Part shown: positions 8,131 to 17,018 of the stretch, piece after piece | Position numbering within the stretch: position 1 is the first letter of the stretch | How the letters are laid out: the number at the start of each line of letters is the position of its first letter | Source: Bacteroides sp. | GTDB lineage: Bacteria > Bacteroidota > Bacteroidia > Bacteroidales > Bacteroidaceae | Direction of reading: 5' to 3' | Assembly: GCA_030151635.1 (NCBI GenBank) | Contig: JASLDF010000084.1 | Location: 1-20,689, forward strand | DNA length: 20,689 nucleotides | Made by a program: the position numbers and the translations under genes | The notes under the pieces: generated by a model | Seen by the model: only the letters and a program-made list of their open reading frames with translations | Database searches by the model: none | Told to the model about the DNA's origin: nothing

Positions 8131-9426
8131 ATGAAACTAGGAAAATTAGTGGGCTATCATGGCCAAACTCCGGTCCGCACCGAACTTATCGCGGGCTTGA
8201 CAACATTCCTCACCATGTCTTACATTTTGGCCGTAAATCCGGACATCCTCGCCCAAGCGGGAATGAACAAAGAGTCTGTATTTACAGCAACGGCAGTAAG
8301 CGCATCGTTTGCCACATTAGTTATGGCCGTACTAGCCAAACTACCAATAGCATTAGCTCCAGCGATGGGTGTTAATGCTTTTTTTGCTTTTACGCTAGTA
8401 CAAGGAATGAAGTTACCATGGGAAACTGCACTTGCTGCAGTATTTATTGAAGGGATTGTGTTTATCTTGATTACATTCTTAAACATTCGAGAAGCCATCG
8501 TCAAGAGCATCCCAATGAGTCTCCGATTTGCAATTTCTGCCGGTATTGGGATGTATATCTCTTTTATCGGACTTAAGAATGCTGGTATCATCGTACCGAA
8601 CTCGAACACTTTTGTGATGTTGGGTGAATTTAACCCCATATCCATTTTAGCTATCGTTAGTATTTTACTAAGTGGTATTTTAATGAAGCTCAATGTACGA
8701 GGTGCACTGTTTTACAGCATTCTAGCTTGTACATTAATAGGTATTCCTTTAGGAGTAACTCAAATTCCAGATAGCTTTACGCTAGTATCCATGCCACATT
8801 CAATGGGAGACACCTTCATGAAGTTTAACTTCTCAAACATGTTCTCTCTCGATATGGTTATCATCGTCTTTACATTGATCTTTATGGACCTTTTTGATAC
8901 TCTAGGAACACTGATTGGTGTTACAGCTAAAGGTGGACTGATGGATAAAGACGGAAACGTACCGAACATGAAACAAGCCCTTTTAGCAGATGCTTTAGGA
9001 ACTACATTCGGTTCTATTTGTGGAACATCAACCGTGGGAGCATACGTTGAAAGCGCATCTGGTATAAGTGAAGGAGGTAGAACAGGATTAACATCACTTA
9101 CTGTTTCAGTTCTTTTCTTAGTAGCTCTTTTCTTTGCACCTTTATTTCTACTGATACCAAGTGCTGCTACAACAGGTGCACTATTTATCGTTGGAGTATT
9201 AATGATTGGAAATATCCCTAAAATTGATCTTAACGATATCTCTGAAGCACTTCCTGCTTTTGTAACCATGCTTATGATGGTACTTACATACTCTATTGCA
9301 GATGGTATCATCCTTGGTATGTTAAGTTATGTAGTTATTCGTGTATTTACGGGTCATTACAAGGAAATTTCATTAACAATGTATATCTTGTCGCTACTTT
9401 TTATTTTAAAACTAGCGATAGGTTAA
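8131..9426 (+). CDS. NCS2-family (AzgA-like) purine base permease
   Basis: A 431-residue inner-membrane transporter of the AzgA-like branch of the NCS2 nucleobase family, whose characterised members import hypoxanthine, guanine or adenine with protons. The N-terminus KLVGYHGQTPVRTELIAGLT, TFLTMSYILAVNPDIL, the APAMGVNAFFAFT helix pair, the FMDLFDTLGTLIG segment and the substrate-site motif STVGAYVESASGISEGGRTG are all characteristic. About twelve to fourteen helices are expected and the hydrophobicity fits. The ATG at 8131 is chosen over an upstream in-frame TTG at 8104 because the family starts there. The exact base transported cannot be read from sequence. No purine riboswitch was found upstream. 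uvrB follows after 3 bases, so the two share a transcript. Confidence 0.9.
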   Translation: MKLGKLVGYHGQTPVRTELIAGLTTFLTMSYILAVNPDILAQAGMNKESVFTATAVSASFATLVMAVLAKLPIALAPAMGVNAFFAFTLVQGMKLPWETALAAVFIEGIVFILITFLNIREAIVKSIPMSLRFAISAGIGMYISFIGLKNAGIIVPNSNTFVMLGEFNPISILAIVSILLSGILMKLNVRGALFYSILACTLIGIPLGVTQIPDSFTLVSMPHSMGDTFMKFNFSNMFSLDMVIIVFTLIFMDLFDTLGTLIGVTAKGGLMDKDGNVPNMKQALLADALGTTFGSICGTSTVGAYVESASGISEGGRTGLTSLTVSVLFLVALFFAPLFLLIPSAATTGALFIVGVLMIGNIPKIDLNDISEALPAFVTMLMMVLTYSIADGIILGMLSYVVIRVFTGHYKEISLTMYILSLLFILKLAIG

Positions 9427-9429
9427 ACA

Positions 9430-11442
9430 ATGAATTTTGAATTAACTGCAAATTATAAACCAACAGGCGATCAGCCTGAAGCAATAAAGCAACTCACTGA
9501 AGGCATACAAGAAAACATTGCTGGACAAACCCTACTTGGGGTTACAGGTTCTGGCAAAACGTTTACCGTTGCCAATGTTGTTGCCAATGTAAACAAACCC
9601 ACCTTAGTTCTGAGCCACAATAAAACATTGGCGGCTCAGCTCTATAGTGAGTTTAAGAATTTCTTCCCAAACAATGCGGTTGAATATTACGTATCCTACT
9701 ACGATTACTATCAACCCGAGGCCTACCTTCCAGGTAGCGATACCTATATTGAAAAAGATTTAGCTATTAACGATGAAATCGACAAACTGCGATTAGCAGC
9801 CACATCTTCCCTACTTTCTGGTAGAAAAGACGTAATTGTTGTTTCATCTGTATCTTGTATCTACGGTATGGGTAACCCTGCCGATTTCTATGAGAACGTA
9901 ATTGAAGTGAAACAAGGTACTACAATTGGAAGAAATGAACTTTTAAGACGACTAGTTGATAGCCTTTACGTCCGAAATGACATCGAATTAAATCGAGGTA
10001 ATTTTCGCGTTAAAGGAGACACTGTCGATATTTATCTTGCCTACACCGACCACATCTTAAGAATTGTTTTTTGGGATGATGAAATTGATGGAATTGAAGA
10101 GGTAGATCCTATTGCTGGAGTAACTATGGCAACCTACGATTCTTATAAAATATATCCTGCAAATTTGTTTATGACCACCAAGGAATCCACTTTCAATGCC
10201 ATAAAACAAATTGAAGATGATTTAACCGAACGTGTAAACTACTTCAAAGAGATAGGAAAGCCCTATGAAGCCAAGCGAATTTACGAACGCGTTACCTACG
10301 ACATGGAAATGCTTCGTGAGCTAGGACACTGCTCTGGTATTGAAAACTACTCACGATATTTCGATGGCCGTGAACCAGGAACACGTCCCTATTGCCTTTT
10401 GGATTTCTTCCCGGACGACTTCCTCATTGTTATTGACGAAAGCCACGTTAGTATTCCTCAAATTAGAGCCATGTATGGTGGTGATAAAGCTCGTAAAACA
10501 AATCTTGTAGATTACGGATTCCGCCTGCCTGCTGCTATGGATAACAGACCTCTTCAGTTTGAAGAATTTGAAGAATTAGCAAAACAGGTTATCTATGTCA
10601 GTGCTACTCCTGCCGACTACGAGTTGGCTAAATCTGAAGGAGTAATTGTAGAGCAAGTGATTCGCCCTACGGGCTTACTAGACCCAATCATTGACGTTCG
10701 CCCAAGCATGAATCAGATTGATGATTTAATGGAAGAGATTCAATTGAGAATTGAAAAACATGAACGCGTATTAGTTACAACTTTAACCAAACGGATGGCA
10801 GAAGAACTTACCGAGTATCTTCTAAATCACGGTGTAAAATGTAATTATATTCACAGTGATGTTGATACTTTAGAGCGTGTTAAGATCATGGATGAATTGC
10901 GTGAAGGTATTTACGACGTACTAATTGGTGTTAACCTTTTACGTGAAGGTTTAGACCTTCCAGAGGTTTCATTAGTCGCTATATTAGATGCTGATAAAGA
11001 GGGTTTTTTACGTTCACACCGATCACTTACGCAAACGGCTGGACGTGCTGCTAGAAATGTAAATGGGATGGTTATTATGTATGCAGACCGCATTACAGAT
11101 AGCATGCAAAAGACCATAGATGAAACGAATCGACGCAGAGCAAAACAAATTGCCTACAACGAAGAGCACAATATTACACCTCAACAAATTATCAAAGCCA
11201 GAAATCTTTCAGTATTTGGTAGTAATAGAGAAGACACAGCACATGCATATATTGAACCTACAAATAGCAACATGGCTGCAGACCCTGTAATATCTTATAT
11301 GAGTAAAGATGAATTATCGAAAAGTGTTGAGCACACCCGTAAATTAATGAAACGTGCTGCCAAAGACCTCGATTTCATTCAAGCTGCACAATATAGAGAT
11401 GAGCTTCACAAACTAGAAGAAATGCTCAATGAACGAAAATAA
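9430..11442 (+). CDS. uvrB: UvrB, excinuclease ABC subunit B
   Basis: A 670-residue DNA-repair helicase-like protein that verifies damage handed over by UvrA and positions UvrC. Motifs in order: Walker A GVTGSGKT at residues 37-44; the beta-hairpin region YYDYYQPEAYLP near 90-101, which inserts between strands; SCIYGMGNP near 143; Walker B box IDESH near 335-339; SATPADYE; VNLLREGLDLPE; and a C-terminal UVR motif (KRAAKDLDFIQAAQYRDEL near 642-660) that contacts UvrC. The length is normal. The start ATG lies 3 bases after the purine permease stop, so uvrB appears to be translated from the permease transcript; no separate promoter is evident. The gene ends before a terminator shared with the convergent histidine operon. 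Confidence 0.98.
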   Translation: MNFELTANYKPTGDQPEAIKQLTEGIQENIAGQTLLGVTGSGKTFTVANVVANVNKPTLVLSHNKTLAAQLYSEFKNFFPNNAVEYYVSYYDYYQPEAYLPGSDTYIEKDLAINDEIDKLRLAATSSLLSGRKDVIVVSSVSCIYGMGNPADFYENVIEVKQGTTIGRNELLRRLVDSLYVRNDIELNRGNFRVKGDTVDIYLAYTDHILRIVFWDDEIDGIEEVDPIAGVTMATYDSYKIYPANLFMTTKESTFNAIKQIEDDLTERVNYFKEIGKPYEAKRIYERVTYDMEMLRELGHCSGIENYSRYFDGREPGTRPYCLLDFFPDDFLIVIDESHVSIPQIRAMYGGDKARKTNLVDYGFRLPAAMDNRPLQFEEFEELAKQVIYVSATPADYELAKSEGVIVEQVIRPTGLLDPIIDVRPSMNQIDDLMEEIQLRIEKHERVLVTTLTKRMAEELTEYLLNHGVKCNYIHSDVDTLERVKIMDELREGIYDVLIGVNLLREGLDLPEVSLVAILDADKEGFLRSHRSLTQTAGRAARNVNGMVIMYADRITDSMQKTIDETNRRRAKQIAYNEEHNITPQQIIKARNLSVFGSNREDTAHAYIEPTNSNMAADPVISYMSKDELSKSVEHTRKLMKRAAKDLDFIQAAQYRDELHKLEEMLNERK

Positions 11443-11450
11443 CACAAATC

Positions 11451-11485
11451 AAAAGGCTCCAATGAATTCGTTGGAGCCTTTTTTG
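11451..11485. terminator. Bidirectional terminator between uvrB and the his operon
   Basis: AAAAGGCTCCAA (11451-11462) and TTGGAGCCTTTT (11471-11482) form a perfect 12-bp stem with loop TGAATTCG. A run of T follows on the plus strand to 11484 and a shorter T-run is present on the minus strand, so it can end both convergent transcripts. Confidence 0.88.
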
Positions 11486-11491
11486 TTCTGC

Positions 11492-12850
11492 CTATTTATG
11501 ACGCTCTTTTAATATTTTGATAACATCCGTTAGTCCGTAGCCTTTATCAATTAATAGAACAAGGTAATGATACATTAAATCCGCTGCTTCATTAAGAAAT
11601 AGATCATCTTTATTTCTCATTGCTTCAATTACCAACTCAACAGCCTCCTCGCCCACTTTTTGAGCTATTTTAGCCGTTCCTTTTTGATACAAAGAGGCTG
11701 TATAAGATTTTTCCGATGACTCAAACTTTCGTTCTCTCAAGACACTTTCAAGAAAGAACAAAAAATTATCATTTTGATTCATTTCTCTCCAACACGTATC
11801 AGTCCCTTTATGACAAGTAGGTCCTATTGGCTCAACTTTGACTAATAACGTATCTTTATCACAATCAAGTTTCATACTATGCAACTTCAAAAAGTGACCA
11901 CTTTCTTCACCTTTAGTCCATAATTTGTTTCTAGAGCGACTCCAAAAAGTGACCATTCCTGTCTTAATAGTCGTGTCTAATGACTCCCTATTCATATAAC
12001 CTAGCATCAAGTTAACACCGGTACCAACATCTTGAACAACTGCAGGAATAAGCCCGTTCTCATCAAACTTCGCTTTCTTAAATAGAATCCCTAAATCAAC
12101 ACAAACACTTGCTCGCCACAACATAAACTTCACATCAGCTACCGACATCGTATTGAAGTGGAAAACGCTTGCTGCTAAAACTGCATCAGCTTTTCCCGTA
12201 GCAATCGCTTGGTAAAAATCAGCCATTGTACCTGCTCCACCCGATGCTATTAAAGGAATAGATACTTGTTTTTTAATTTCAGCTAAAGCATCCAACGGAT
12301 AGCCTTTTTGTTCTCCATCATGATCTATAGACGTAAAAAGAATAGCCCCAGCCCCTCTATCTTCGGCCTCTTTTGCCCATGCCACTAAAGTACGATTGGA
12401 ATTAACCGTACCTGCAGATTGGAATACCATCCAAACCCCATCTACTTGCTTAGCATCAATAGCAACAACCACCGAATTTGAACTAAATTTTGTAACTAAC
12501 TCGTTTATTAAATCGGGATTATTCAATGCGGCACTACTAATAGAAACTTTTTTAGCACCCATTTCAAAAAGAATTTGAGCATCTTCTACAGATGAAATTC
12601 CTCCGCCAACCGTAAAATTAGCATCTACTTTTTGGATTGTTTCCTCTATCCATTTTAGATTGTTTTTTCTATTTTCTATTGTTGCTGAAATATCTAATAA
12701 AACTATTTCGTCAGCACCATCATCTGCATATTTTTGTGCCAGATCAACAATTGACCCTACCAATTTAACACCTTCAAAGTTTACGCCTTTAACAGCTTTA
12801 CCATCCTTGATATCGATACAAGGAATAATTTTTCTTATTTCATCATCCAT
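11492..12850 (-). CDS. hisF-hisIE: HisF-HisIE fusion: IGP synthase cyclase + PR-AMP cyclohydrolase / PR-ATP pyrophosphohydrolase
   Basis: A single 452-residue frame joins enzymes for three steps of histidine synthesis. Residues 1-253 are HisF, an eight-fold barrel that keeps catalytic Asp13 (IIPCIDIKDG), Lys21 and Asp132 (VVVAIDAKQ), and phosphate-binding ASGGAG and AASVFHF. Residues 257-355 are HisI: WSRSRNKLWTKGEESGH and zinc cysteines 330, 346 and 353 with the family spacing of 16 and 7. Residues 380-452 are HisE: KVGEEAVELVIEA and NEAADLMYHYL. HisIE fusions are common; HisF-HisIE is not one that I know as usual. There is almost no linker and no separate ATG just before HisI other than Met243. 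Aligned to Thermotoga HisF, the ammonia-gate Glu167 is Ala169, Asp98 is Lys100, Asn103 is Ser105 and Gln123 is Asn125. The start overlaps the end of hisA by 16 bases. A sequencing error at the junction cannot be excluded but nothing suggests one. Confidence 0.93.
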   Translation of the reverse strand: MDDEIRKIIPCIDIKDGKAVKGVNFEGVKLVGSIVDLAQKYADDGADEIVLLDISATIENRKNNLKWIEETIQKVDANFTVGGGISSVEDAQILFEMGAKKVSISSAALNNPDLINELVTKFSSNSVVVAIDAKQVDGVWMVFQSAGTVNSNRTLVAWAKEAEDRGAGAILFTSIDHDGEQKGYPLDALAEIKKQVSIPLIASGGAGTMADFYQAIATGKADAVLAASVFHFNTMSVADVKFMLWRASVCVDLGILFKKAKFDENGLIPAVVQDVGTGVNLMLGYMNRESLDTTIKTGMVTFWSRSRNKLWTKGEESGHFLKLHSMKLDCDKDTLLVKVEPIGPTCHKGTDTCWREMNQNDNFLFFLESVLRERKFESSEKSYTASLYQKGTAKIAQKVGEEAVELVIEAMRNKDDLFLNEAADLMYHYLVLLIDKGYGLTDVIKILKERHK

Positions 12851-13551
12851 AATTCTAAATCTTTTAATGTGATTGAGTTCTCATAAATAGCCTTTCCTAC
12901 TATTACTCCCGATGCACCCATTTCTCTCAATTGAACCAAATCTTCCAAATTAGAAACTCCACCCGAAGCGATTAGCTTTAAATCCGGATAAGCTTTGAGT
13001 AGCTTTTTATATAAGGCAACTGATGGTCCCTGCATCATCCCATCTTTGGCAATATCAGTACAAACTAAATACCCTAACTCACCTTTGAAATAGTCTATAA
13101 ACTGATAAATTGTAGTTTCCGTTTGTTGCTTCCAGCCCATTATGGCTATTTTTTCAGACCAAACATCAGCACCAAGAATAATTTGCCCACGGTGTATTTG
13201 CATCCACTCCTTTACAAGAGATGGGGTTTGCTGCGCCAAACTACCAATACCTACATAAGTAGCACCTGCCTGAAGAGCAGCTTCTAAATTCTCTTTAGAT
13301 TTTACACCTCCACTAAAATCTATCTTTAATGAAGTGTTTGAAGCAATCCTTTCTAATATTTTTAGATTCTTGATACATCCCGACTTAGCTCCATCTAAAT
13401 CAACTAAATGAAGGCGTTTTATACCAACTCCTTCAAACATTTTAGCCACTTCTAGTGGATTGGAATGATATATTTTACAATTGTCGTAGTCTCCCTGAGA
13501 CAAGCGAACACATTGCCCATTAATAATATCTATAGCTGGTATTATATCCAT
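12835..13551 (-). CDS. hisA: HisA, ProFAR isomerase
   Basis: A 238-residue phosphoribosyl-formimino-AICAR-phosphate isomerase, an (alpha/beta)8 barrel related to HisF, which opens the ribose ring to give PRFAR, the substrate of HisF. Catalytic Asp7 sits in DIIPAIDIINGQCVRLSQGD, and the second Asp in VCTDIAKDGMMQGPS near residue 165. Phosphate sites DFSGGVKS and ASGGVSNLEDL are intact. Length is typical and, unlike the neighbouring HisF, the sequence shows no loss of signature residues. In most bacteria hisH lies beside hisA and hisF; here hisA starts 11 bases after hisB ends and overlaps hisF by 16 bases, so there is no room for hisH. Confidence 0.96.
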   Translation of the reverse strand: MDIIPAIDIINGQCVRLSQGDYDNCKIYHSNPLEVAKMFEGVGIKRLHLVDLDGAKSGCIKNLKILERIASNTSLKIDFSGGVKSKENLEAALQAGATYVGIGSLAQQTPSLVKEWMQIHRGQIILGADVWSEKIAIMGWKQQTETTIYQFIDYFKGELGYLVCTDIAKDGMMQGPSVALYKKLLKAYPDLKLIASGGVSNLEDLVQLREMGASGVIVGKAIYENSITLKDLELWMMK

Positions 13552-13562
13552 AATTATTGAAT

Positions 13563-14672
13563 TTAAAGAATACCTTTAGAAGAAGGCAACACACTCCCCT
13601 TCTGAATAATTGCTTGTTTAACACATCGAGAAAAAGCTTTAAAAAGTGCTTCAATAACGTGATGCGTATTCTCTCCTTTTGCCGTAATATTTAAATTACA
13701 CTTTGCCGTCTGACAAAATGACTCAAAAAAATGTTTAGTCATATCAGTAGGAAAATCACCTACATACTCTTTTTTCAAATCCACCTCCCATTTTAAAAAG
13801 GGTCTGCCTCCAAAATCCAATAATACTTGTGCATCGGCCTCATCCATAGGTAAAGCAAAACCATACCTTTCCAAACCTTTTTTAGTCCCCAAAGCTATTG
13901 CAAATGCCTCACCTAAAAGCAAGCCTGTATCTTCAATTGTGTGGTGTTCATCAACCTCTAAATCCCCAACTACTTGAATCGTTAAATCTACCAATCCATG
14001 CCTAGCAATTTGCTCTAACATATGGTCAAAGAAGCCAATTCCGGTATTTAAATAAGCTTTCCCTGAACCATTCAAGTCAAGCTCAAGAGATATGCAGGTT
14101 TCATTAGTCTTACGCTGGCAACAGACCTTACGACTACCCTCAATAATGAAAGTCTCAATTTCTGCCCAATCCGTAGAACATAAAGAACAAGGCAAACATT
14201 GCTCTTTGGAATATCCTCCATAATAAACCCCATTGATACCCATATTAGAAGCCAATTGAATATCTGTAAGTCGATCGCCTATCACATACGAGTTTTCTTT
14301 ATCGAGTAAATCGTTCATATAATGTTTTACCAATCCTATTTCAGGCTTGCGTGAAGGCGATTTATCTTCAGGGAAACTAGCATCAATCAAAACTTCATCA
14401 AAATGAATACCTTCACTTTCAAAGATGGATAACATCAGGTTGTGAGGACCATCAAAAGCTTCTTGGGGTAAGGAAGAAGTCCCCAACCCATCTTGATTCG
14501 TTACAATAACCAACCGATAATCTGTTTTAGTAACAATATTCTTCAGCGCCGATATTACACCTTTTTCGAACTTCAGTTTTTCAAACGAATCTGTTTGGAA
14601 ATTATCTTTAGGTTCTTCAATCAATGTTCCATCTCGATCTATAAACAAGTATTTTCGTTTTGTAAGTGCCAT
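13563..14672 (-). CDS. hisB: HisB, histidinol-phosphatase / IGP dehydratase
   Basis: A 369-residue bifunctional enzyme. Residues 1-170 are a HAD phosphatase: nucleophile Asp12 and acid Asp14 in LFIDRDGTLIEEP, IVTNQDG near 56-62, and IGDRLTDIQLA near 131-141. Residues 182-369 are imidazole-glycerol-phosphate dehydratase with metal ligands in FFDHMLEQIARHG (214-226), DEHHTIEDTG (241-250) and HHVIEALFKAF (337-347), ending SSKGIL. The phosphatase lacks the zinc loop of the E. coli enzyme (CPH...C.C): the matching positions are Asp97, Ser99, Ser105 and Ser107. I recall the same loss in other Bacteroidetes HisB. Six cysteines lie in or near the linker (159, 162, 165, 184, 185, 193), including a CxxCxxC. 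hisC ends 3 bases upstream. Confidence 0.96.
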   Translation of the reverse strand: MALTKRKYLFIDRDGTLIEEPKDNFQTDSFEKLKFEKGVISALKNIVTKTDYRLVIVTNQDGLGTSSLPQEAFDGPHNLMLSIFESEGIHFDEVLIDASFPEDKSPSRKPEIGLVKHYMNDLLDKENSYVIGDRLTDIQLASNMGINGVYYGGYSKEQCLPCSLCSTDWAEIETFIIEGSRKVCCQRKTNETCISLELDLNGSGKAYLNTGIGFFDHMLEQIARHGLVDLTIQVVGDLEVDEHHTIEDTGLLLGEAFAIALGTKKGLERYGFALPMDEADAQVLLDFGGRPFLKWEVDLKKEYVGDFPTDMTKHFFESFCQTAKCNLNITAKGENTHHVIEALFKAFSRCVKQAIIQKGSVLPSSKGIL

Positions 14673-14675
14673 ATT

Positions 14676-15725
14676 CTAATATTTAAATTGATTAATACAC
14701 ATTAGCAACTGCTCATTTTCGGATGGCGTACCTACCGTAATTCGCAACCCGTTTTCTAATAATGGAGGAATGTGCCTTTTACGAACAACTATGCCTTGAG
14801 CACATAAATAATCATATAAATCAGTATAATGCTTAGTCTGAACTAATATGAAATTACCCTCAGATTTAAATACACGTTCAAACAGTGGGTTTTCATTTAA
14901 ATAGGCGTAAAGTAATTCACGATCTCTTTTAAGATTAGCTATACATTGAGCTAAATCAGTCCTATTACTCAATTTTTCAAGTACAATATCTTGAGTAGAT
15001 TGGCTCACATTATAAGGAGGCTTAATTCGATTCAATATCTCTATTAACTCAATAGACCCATATCCCATTCCTAACCGTACACCAGCTAAACCAAAAGCTT
15101 TAGAGAGTGTTTGAATTACACACAAGTTCGGATACTCTGCAAGCAAAGTCAAAGCCGATGGAGAATCAGTAAAATCAATGTAAGCCTCATCTACAATTAC
15201 CAAACCCGAAAAATTTAGGCAGACTTCTTTTATTACATCAAGAGATACAAGGTTACCTGTGGGGTTATTGGGTGTGCAAATGAAAATCAACTTAGAATTT
15301 TCATCAATCGTTTTCCATAATTCATCCAAAGGCAAACTAAAGTCAGGATTAAGTAATAACTCTCTAACTTCAATATCATTTATTTCTGCTGATGTATTAT
15401 ACATTGTATAGCTAGGTGAGAATGAGATGATATTATCTTTTAAAGGAGTACAAAATGCTCGCATTAATAAATCAATCACTTCATCACTTCCATTCCCTAA
15501 GAAAAGCTGATTAGCCGATACTGCTTTTAAAGTAGCTATCTTGTCCTTTAATTTTTTTTGTAACGGATCAGGATATCTATTGTATATCTCTCCATAGGGA
15601 TTTTCATTGGCATCTAAAAGTACTTTAGCTTCACCTTTAAATTCATCCCTGGCAGAAGAGTATGGTTTTAGCTTTAAGATGTTTTTTCTTACTAAACGAT
15701 TCAAGTCAAATATGCGTTGTGTCAT
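14676..15725 (-). CDS. hisC: HisC, histidinol-phosphate aminotransferase
   Basis: A 349-residue fold-type I PLP enzyme that makes histidinol phosphate from imidazole-acetol phosphate and glutamate. Visible: substrate-loop LDANENPYGEIYNRYPDP near 37-54, NGSDEVIDLLMRAF near 78-91, TPNNPTGN at 151-158, Asp179 and Tyr182 in IVDEAYIDF, the PLP lysine Lys209 in TLSKAFGLAGVRLGMG, and the phosphate-binding Arg near RITVGTPSEN at 328. Length is normal. Its ATG overlaps the stop of hisD by 4 bases, which indicates translational coupling. Confidence 0.96.
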   Translation of the reverse strand: MTQRIFDLNRLVRKNILKLKPYSSARDEFKGEAKVLLDANENPYGEIYNRYPDPLQKKLKDKIATLKAVSANQLFLGNGSDEVIDLLMRAFCTPLKDNIISFSPSYTMYNTSAEINDIEVRELLLNPDFSLPLDELWKTIDENSKLIFICTPNNPTGNLVSLDVIKEVCLNFSGLVIVDEAYIDFTDSPSALTLLAEYPNLCVIQTLSKAFGLAGVRLGMGYGSIELIEILNRIKPPYNVSQSTQDIVLEKLSNRTDLAQCIANLKRDRELLYAYLNENPLFERVFKSEGNFILVQTKHYTDLYDYLCAQGIVVRKRHIPPLLENGLRITVGTPSENEQLLMCINQFKY

Positions 15726-17017
15726 TCTAAGCCTCCTTCCATTCGTATTGAAGCAGCTAGAGCATGTGCCTCTAGTCCTTCGGCATTTGCCATGTCTACT
15801 ATAATTGGTGCCAGTTTAGTAATTCCTGACTTGTCTATCTTTTGAAAGGTTATTTTCTTCATAAAAGTCAATACTCCAACGCCACTATAACTTTTGGCGT
15901 ATCCTTTTGTGGGTAACGTATGATTCGTACCCGAAGCATAATCGCCAGCACTTTCGGGGGAGTAATTTCCTAAGAAAACCGATCCCGCATTCACCACCCA
16001 ATCTACATACGCCTCAGCATCGCCAAGTGCTAGAATAAGATGTTCTGGTGCATAGGCATTAGAAAATTCGAAACACGTTTTTAAATCTGTAAAATATACA
16101 AATCTAGAATTATCCAATGCTTGGAGTATCACATCTTTCCTACTCAACCTCTTTATAAAAGTTATAAGCTCTACTCGCACTTTATCAAACAAGTTTTTAT
16201 CTGTACTCAACAAAATGACTTGACTATCTGGACCATGCTCTGCCTGCGACAATAAATCGGTAGCAACATATTTGGCATTGGCAGTGCTATCTGCAATAAT
16301 CAATACTTCCGATGGACCTGCAGGTAAGTCTATCGCTATACCTAAATTTTGTGCATATTGCTTTGCGGCCATCACGTATTGATTACCAGGGCCAAATATC
16401 TTTGACACTGCATGGGTTCTATTCGTACCTTTGGCTAGGGCGGCAATTGCTTGAACCCCTCCAAGTTTTAAGACAATCTCGATACCGCATTGCTGTGCAG
16501 CATAACAAATAGCTGGAGATATCTGCCCATCTTTATCAGGTGGTGTACAGAGAATAATCTCTTTACAACCAGCAATCTGTGCAGGTATACCTAACATTAA
16601 AACCGTAGAAAACAACGGAGCACTCCCTCCAGGAATATATAATCCTGCACGTTCTATCCCTCTATACACTTGACTGCAAACGACACCTTTCATTGTTTCA
16701 ACTTCCATTTTCTTCGGAACTTGAGCTTCGTGAAATTTAGTAATATTGGCATAAGCCACGTCCATTGCTTCAGCTAAATTACGAGGTACCAAAGAAGCAC
16801 CAATGGTCAATTCCTCTTTCGTAGCATATATGGATTTCAATTCAACGCCATCAAAACGCTGTGTGTAATCTAACAAAGCGATATCTTTATCTTTCTCAAC
16901 TCGAGTAAATATATCGCCACATAAACACATTAAATCTTGTTCATTCAACTCCGGTCGTTTAAGTAACTCACCCCAATCTCCTGTATTCGGGTTTTTTACA
17001 TAGGTATCTATATTCAT
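15722..17017 (-). CDS. hisD: HisD, histidinol dehydrogenase
   Basis: A 431-residue enzyme that oxidises histidinol to histidine in two NAD-dependent steps. Catalytic Glu325-His326 lie in AYAPEHLILAL. Zinc ligands are Gln258 and His261 (LLSQAEHGPDS), Asp359 (AGDYASGTNH) and His418 (GLEAHAL), each one residue off the E. coli numbering. The NAD-site region AGPSEVLIIAD is at 233-243, and KIFGPGNQYVMAAKQ at 206-220. Length and motifs are normal. It begins 1 base after the hisG stop (TAATATG) and overlaps hisC by 4 bases, so translation is probably coupled throughout the operon. Confidence 0.97.
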   Translation of the reverse strand: MNIDTYVKNPNTGDWGELLKRPELNEQDLMCLCGDIFTRVEKDKDIALLDYTQRFDGVELKSIYATKEELTIGASLVPRNLAEAMDVAYANITKFHEAQVPKKMEVETMKGVVCSQVYRGIERAGLYIPGGSAPLFSTVLMLGIPAQIAGCKEIILCTPPDKDGQISPAICYAAQQCGIEIVLKLGGVQAIAALAKGTNRTHAVSKIFGPGNQYVMAAKQYAQNLGIAIDLPAGPSEVLIIADSTANAKYVATDLLSQAEHGPDSQVILLSTDKNLFDKVRVELITFIKRLSRKDVILQALDNSRFVYFTDLKTCFEFSNAYAPEHLILALGDAEAYVDWVVNAGSVFLGNYSPESAGDYASGTNHTLPTKGYAKSYSGVGVLTFMKKITFQKIDKSGITKLAPIIVDMANAEGLEAHALAASIRMEGGLE

Positions 17018-17018
17018 A

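Noticed and set aside
8220..9311. Long minus-strand frames antisense to the purine permease (157 and 183 codons)
   Set aside because: They mirror the codon pattern of the permease, have no recognisable domain, and lie wholly within a clear transporter gene.
12080..12110. Missed stop codon between hisF and hisIE
   Set aside because: The frame reads through cleanly with plausible residues and no base run prone to miscount at the junction. A TAG exists in another frame nearby, so an indel cannot be ruled out, but nothing in the sequence argues for one.
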